7,676 nucleotides of DNA from the NCBI GenBank assembly GCA_910588415.1, contig CAJUPK010000121.1:1-7676 (forward strand), written 5' to 3'. Below, piece by piece: positions 5,861 through 7,676 of this stretch. A model generated the notes under the pieces. That model was not told where the DNA came from. It ran no database searches and saw nothing but the letters and a program-made list of their open reading frames with translations. Position 1 is the first letter of the stretch; every line of letters begins with the position of its first letter. The translations under genes and the position numbers were made by a program. Source of the stretch: an uncultured Oscillospiraceae bacterium (lineage in GTDB: Bacteria > Bacillota > Clostridia > Oscillospirales > Acutalibacteraceae).

Positions 5861-5951
5861 ATTATACCACATAGTATCCTTAATTTCCAAGTGATTTATG
5901 TGTGGGGATATGTGGAGAGTGTCTAACTCTGTTATTCTCCCACAAACTCTT

Positions 5952-5990
5952 GTACACAGCCGCATAAGCCATAGGCACTATCCCGGTCCG
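5952..5990. repeat. Degenerate half unit E
   Basis: GTACACAGC followed by 'cgcataagccataggcactatcccggtccgc' aligns with the left end and interior of units A/B, but the right arm GCCGTGTAC is absent (the sequence runs on as aaacctggc). It marks the decayed right edge of the array. Confidence 0.6.
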
Positions 5991-6016
5991 CAAACCTGGC
6001 AAAACACAAAGAAAAC

Positions 6017-6061
6017 CACCTATTGCCGCCCAATCCCAAAGGGTTCAGGCTGCAATAGGTG
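6017..6061 (-). terminator. Intrinsic terminator of the RACo-type gene remnant
   Basis: CACCTATTGC (6017-6026) pairs with GCAATAGGTG (6052-6061) over ten bases, then GCC/GGC continues past one mismatch. On the minus strand the stem is followed by GGTTTTCTTTGTGTTTT, a T-rich tail. It starts eight bases after the stop codon at 6069. Confidence 0.8.
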
Positions 6062-6068
6062 CCGCAGC

Positions 6069-6762
6069 TCATTCATCGCTTTCAAAAAGCATATTCTCTA
6101 CATATCTGTCGTTGAATCGCGGGTTTCCCCCTAGATTCACATGCGTGCTCAGCTGGGCAATGCGTTCCAGCTCCGCCCTGCCTTCCTGGTCCAAAAGAAC
6201 CCTGGACGCACCTGACAAAGCGGCGTTTCCCAGCACCTGCACCCGTCCTGTCAAGCCCCTTGGCAGAAGGCCGATGGCCCTTGCGGAATCTATAGTAAGA
6301 TGACTGCCAAATCCTCCCGCAATATATAGGACGTCCACCTTCTCTGGAGACAGGCCCGCCGCTTCCAGCAGGGTTTCCATGCCAGCGGCTATGGCCGCCT
6401 TTGCCAGCTGCACCGCCCGGATGTCCCCTTGGGTCAAAGACAGGCCCTCTGCCAGCCTTAGTGCGCCCTCCAGAGCGCCCGTCTCGTCCACCAGGCCCAG
6501 CTCCCGTCCGGCAGCCACCGCGTCAATCAGGCCCGAACCGCAGATCCCCACTGGCGCGGCATCCTCTATGGTATGGACCTCCATCTCTCCGTTTGTCAGG
6601 CCAACCTGGTCAATGGCCCCTGCCAGGCTTGCACAGCCGCAGGAGATTCCCGCCCCTTCAAAGGCTGGTCCCGCGGCCGTGGAGGTTACATACAGCTTCC
6701 CCTCTGTCCATAGGGCTATCTCCCCGTTGGTGCCAAGGTCGCACAGCAGCGCGGTCGCAGGG
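6069..6762 (-). pseudogene. RACo-type corrinoid activation protein, C-terminal part, cut by an IS
   Basis: The open frame reads 230 codons from the IS junction to the stop with no break. It matches the ASKHA (actin-like ATPase) C-terminal domain of RACo/RamA-type activators, which use ATP to reduce the cobalt of corrinoid proteins in methyl-transfer systems. Landmarks, numbered from the junction: LLCDLGTNGEIAL (5-17), TAAGPAFEGAGISCGCASLAGAI (28-50), APVGICGSGLIDAVA (67-81 approx.), VDVLYIAGGFGSHL and GNAALSGASRVLL further on. Full-length relatives run to about 550-640 residues and begin with a 2Fe-2S ferredoxin domain. That domain and the first part of the ASKHA fold are missing here, and the reading frame stops resembling the family at 6763 where the IS begins. 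The first in-frame ATG is at 6584, inside the domain, so no functional protein is expected. The rest of the gene may lie beyond the far end of the IS. Confidence 0.85.
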
Positions 6763-6764
6763 TG

Positions 6765-6818
6765 AATAGCCTATTGACTTCCGAACCCCCTGGGGTTGGA
6801 CATCAATAGGCTATTTTT
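6765..6818 (+). terminator. IS-end palindrome, plus-strand terminator-like
   Basis: AATAGCCTATTGA (6765-6777) pairs perfectly over 13 bases with TCAATAGGCTATT (6803-6815). The enclosed 25 bases fold further (TCC and AACCC with GGGTT and GGA). The plus strand continues into TTTATT, making five T in a row from 6814, so the structure could stop transcription running from the host gene side into the IS antisense to the transposase. On the minus strand there is no T tract. It coincides with the end of the IS and so may also be part of the transposase-recognised terminus. Confidence 0.65.
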
Positions 6819-6943
6819 ATTCCCCTTGATTTTATGCGGGATTATGATTGAACACTTTATTACACTAATCTGGACAAAAATTTCAAAAAGTGGCAAAACG
6901 CATAATAAAAAAGTTGAAGACTGTGAGTTCTGAACTGGCCTGT

Positions 6944-7675
6944 CTAGTTTGAAACTACCGATTTTTCCTTGCAGTCACGGTAAAATTCCTTTTCCTTCCC
7001 TGCCGGGGTCTTGTTTTGATTTGTGTCATGTGGCCGTTGCTCATTATAAAAAATCATGTATTTGTCCACAGCCGCTCTGAATTCATTTTCAGAGCGGTAT
7101 TTTGAACGGTACAATTCCTCAAGTTTCAGGCTTGAAAAGAAGGACTCCATTACAGAATTATCATAAGGTGTGTACGCCTTTGAGAAAGATTGTGTAACGC
7201 CCAATGATTTCAGATAGGCGCAAAAAGAATTTAATCTATAGTTAGTTCCACGGTCAGTGTGGAATATCAACGATTGTGACGGACAGCGGTTTTCGTATGC
7301 CGCACGGAAAGTAGCCTTGACCAACTGGGTACTATTGGATTTACCGATTCTGTAGGCAATCACCTTTCGGGCAAACAGGTCGATAACAGCACAAATATAA
7401 AACTTTTTATCATCGAAACGAAAGTAAGTAACGTCACTTACCCAAACTTCATCTGGACGAGTGACAGTAAACTACTGATTTACATGGTTGTTAAATTTTC
7501 TCTGTTCCTTTTTGTATGTGCTCTTGGCACCTTGCCGTATACTCTTTAGTCCCATTTCGCGCATAAAGTTCTGTACCATCTCAGGAGAAGTGTGGTAACC
7601 CTGTTCCTTCATAATAGCGAATATCTTTTTATATCCGAATACTTGATTGCTCTCATCGTATATCTTTTGAATAAC
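6944..7675 (-). pseudogene. IS3-family transposase (OrfB), 5' truncated by window, internal amber stop
   Basis: The minus-strand frame encodes an OrfB-type integrase-core transposase. The part before the stop reads ...QVFGYKKIFAIMKEQGYHTSPEMVQNFMREMGLKS, the HTH_21-like lead-in. The catalytic core follows with D in VWVSDVTYF (7433-7435), D in FHTDRGTNY (7253-7255) and E in NSVMESFFSSLK (7145-7147). The last two are separated by 35 residues, the IS3-family DD(35)E spacing. The end, 'YNEQRPHDTNQNKTPAG', is also typical. A TAG at 7472-7474 interrupts the frame between NNHVNQ and FTVTRPDE, where a sense codon such as CAG is expected; a single base change would explain it. The piece from a GTG at 7363 onward lacks the first catalytic D. 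As written this copy should not make active enzyme unless the stop is suppressed. Confidence 0.85.
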
Positions 7676-7676
7676 T

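Larger units (their letters stand above)
5391..5990. repeat. Array of hairpin-forming 49-bp repeats with structured linkers
   Basis: Four 49-bp units (starting at 5391, 5546, 5679 and 5812) each begin with GTACACGGC and end with GCCGTGTAC, a perfect 9-bp inverted repeat enclosing 31 bases. A fifth, decayed left half starts at 5952. Start-to-start distances are 155, 133, 133 and 140 bp. The linkers are related too: the first three share 'ACCAYAAAGG', then GTTTTCTC..., an inner hairpin, and a complementary ...GAGRAAAC. Several arm pairs differ between copies yet remain complementary (inner arms CTTTTGC/GCAAAAG, TTTTCGC/GCGAAAA, CTTTCGC/GCGAAAG), the signature of a conserved fold. Because 133 and 155 are not multiples of three, neighbouring units would be read in different frames, which argues against a coding repeat. 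This could be a family of extragenic palindromic elements, an array of small structured RNAs, or binding sites for a nucleoid protein; the sequence does not decide between these. Confidence 0.85.
6763..7676 (-). mobile_element. IS3-family insertion sequence, partial (runs off the right edge)
   Basis: The element starts at about 6763 with TGAATAGCC, just where the homology of the interrupted RACo-type gene ends, and continues beyond the window. The 5'-TG end fits IS3-family termini, and the long DDE transposase frame on the minus strand fits the family. The region is visibly AT-richer than the host genes to its left, consistent with a foreign origin. The other terminus, the target duplication and the upstream orfA are not in the window, so the exact boundary is inferred. 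Confidence 0.75.

Noticed and set aside
5391..5990. CRISPR array
   Set aside because: The spacers would be 84-106 bp and are related to one another, the repeat interiors fall into two classes, and no cas gene is visible.
6017..6818. Shared CCTATTG in the terminator at 6017-6061 and the IS-end palindrome at 6765-6818, suggesting two IS ends
   Set aside because: Similarity is limited to about seven bases. The first hairpin ends the host gene with a normal minus-strand T tail, and the sequence between is a continuous host reading frame.

Overview
The window looks like a piece of chromosome from a Gram-positive anaerobe of the class Clostridia, probably a gut Lachnospiraceae or Oscillospiraceae relative. 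This is inferred from strong AGGAGG-type ribosome sites, moderately high GC by eye, a DUF4358-type lipoprotein next to an MBOAT/DHHW pair, and a RACo-type corrinoid-protein activator fragment. The genus cannot be fixed from the sequence alone. Apart from the first gene, everything recognisable is coded on the minus strand.

Layout. A small conserved-type cytoplasmic protein (143-409, +) ends at a 15-bp stem terminator (456-490) that it shares with a convergent minus-strand operon. That operon has a near-consensus promoter (TTGCAA, 17 bp, TATAAT; 1920-1948). It encodes a possible 21-residue leader peptide (1816-1881), a sugar phosphate isomerase/epimerase-type TIM barrel (1028-1777) and a single-pass membrane protein (503-973). 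Upstream of it, a second minus-strand operon encodes a DUF4358-like lipoprotein (4572-5129), an AlgI/DltB-type MBOAT acyltransferase (3147-4547) and a DHHW/AlgJ-like SGNH-type protein (2036-3136), and ends at a terminator at 1996-2031. By family knowledge the last two form a cell-surface polysaccharide O-acetylation machine: MBOAT moves the acyl group across the membrane and the DHHW protein places it on the polymer outside.

From 5130 to 6068 there is no credible gene. This gap holds the most unusual structure in the window, a repeat array (about 5391-5990). Four 49-bp units are each bounded by the perfect 9-bp inverted repeat GTACACGGC/GCCGTGTAC, and a fifth copy is a decayed half. Between the units lie linkers that fold into nested hairpins. 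The hairpin arms change sequence from copy to copy while staying complementary, which points to selection on a folded RNA or DNA structure rather than on a protein.

From 6069 to 6762 lies the C-terminal 230 codons of a RACo-type ASKHA-domain activator of corrinoid proteins. It is cut off by an IS3-family insertion sequence whose end I place at about 6763 and which runs off the right edge. The IS transposase keeps its DDE residues (DD(35)E spacing) but carries an in-frame amber codon at 7472-7474, so both the target gene and this copy of the transposase look inactive as written.
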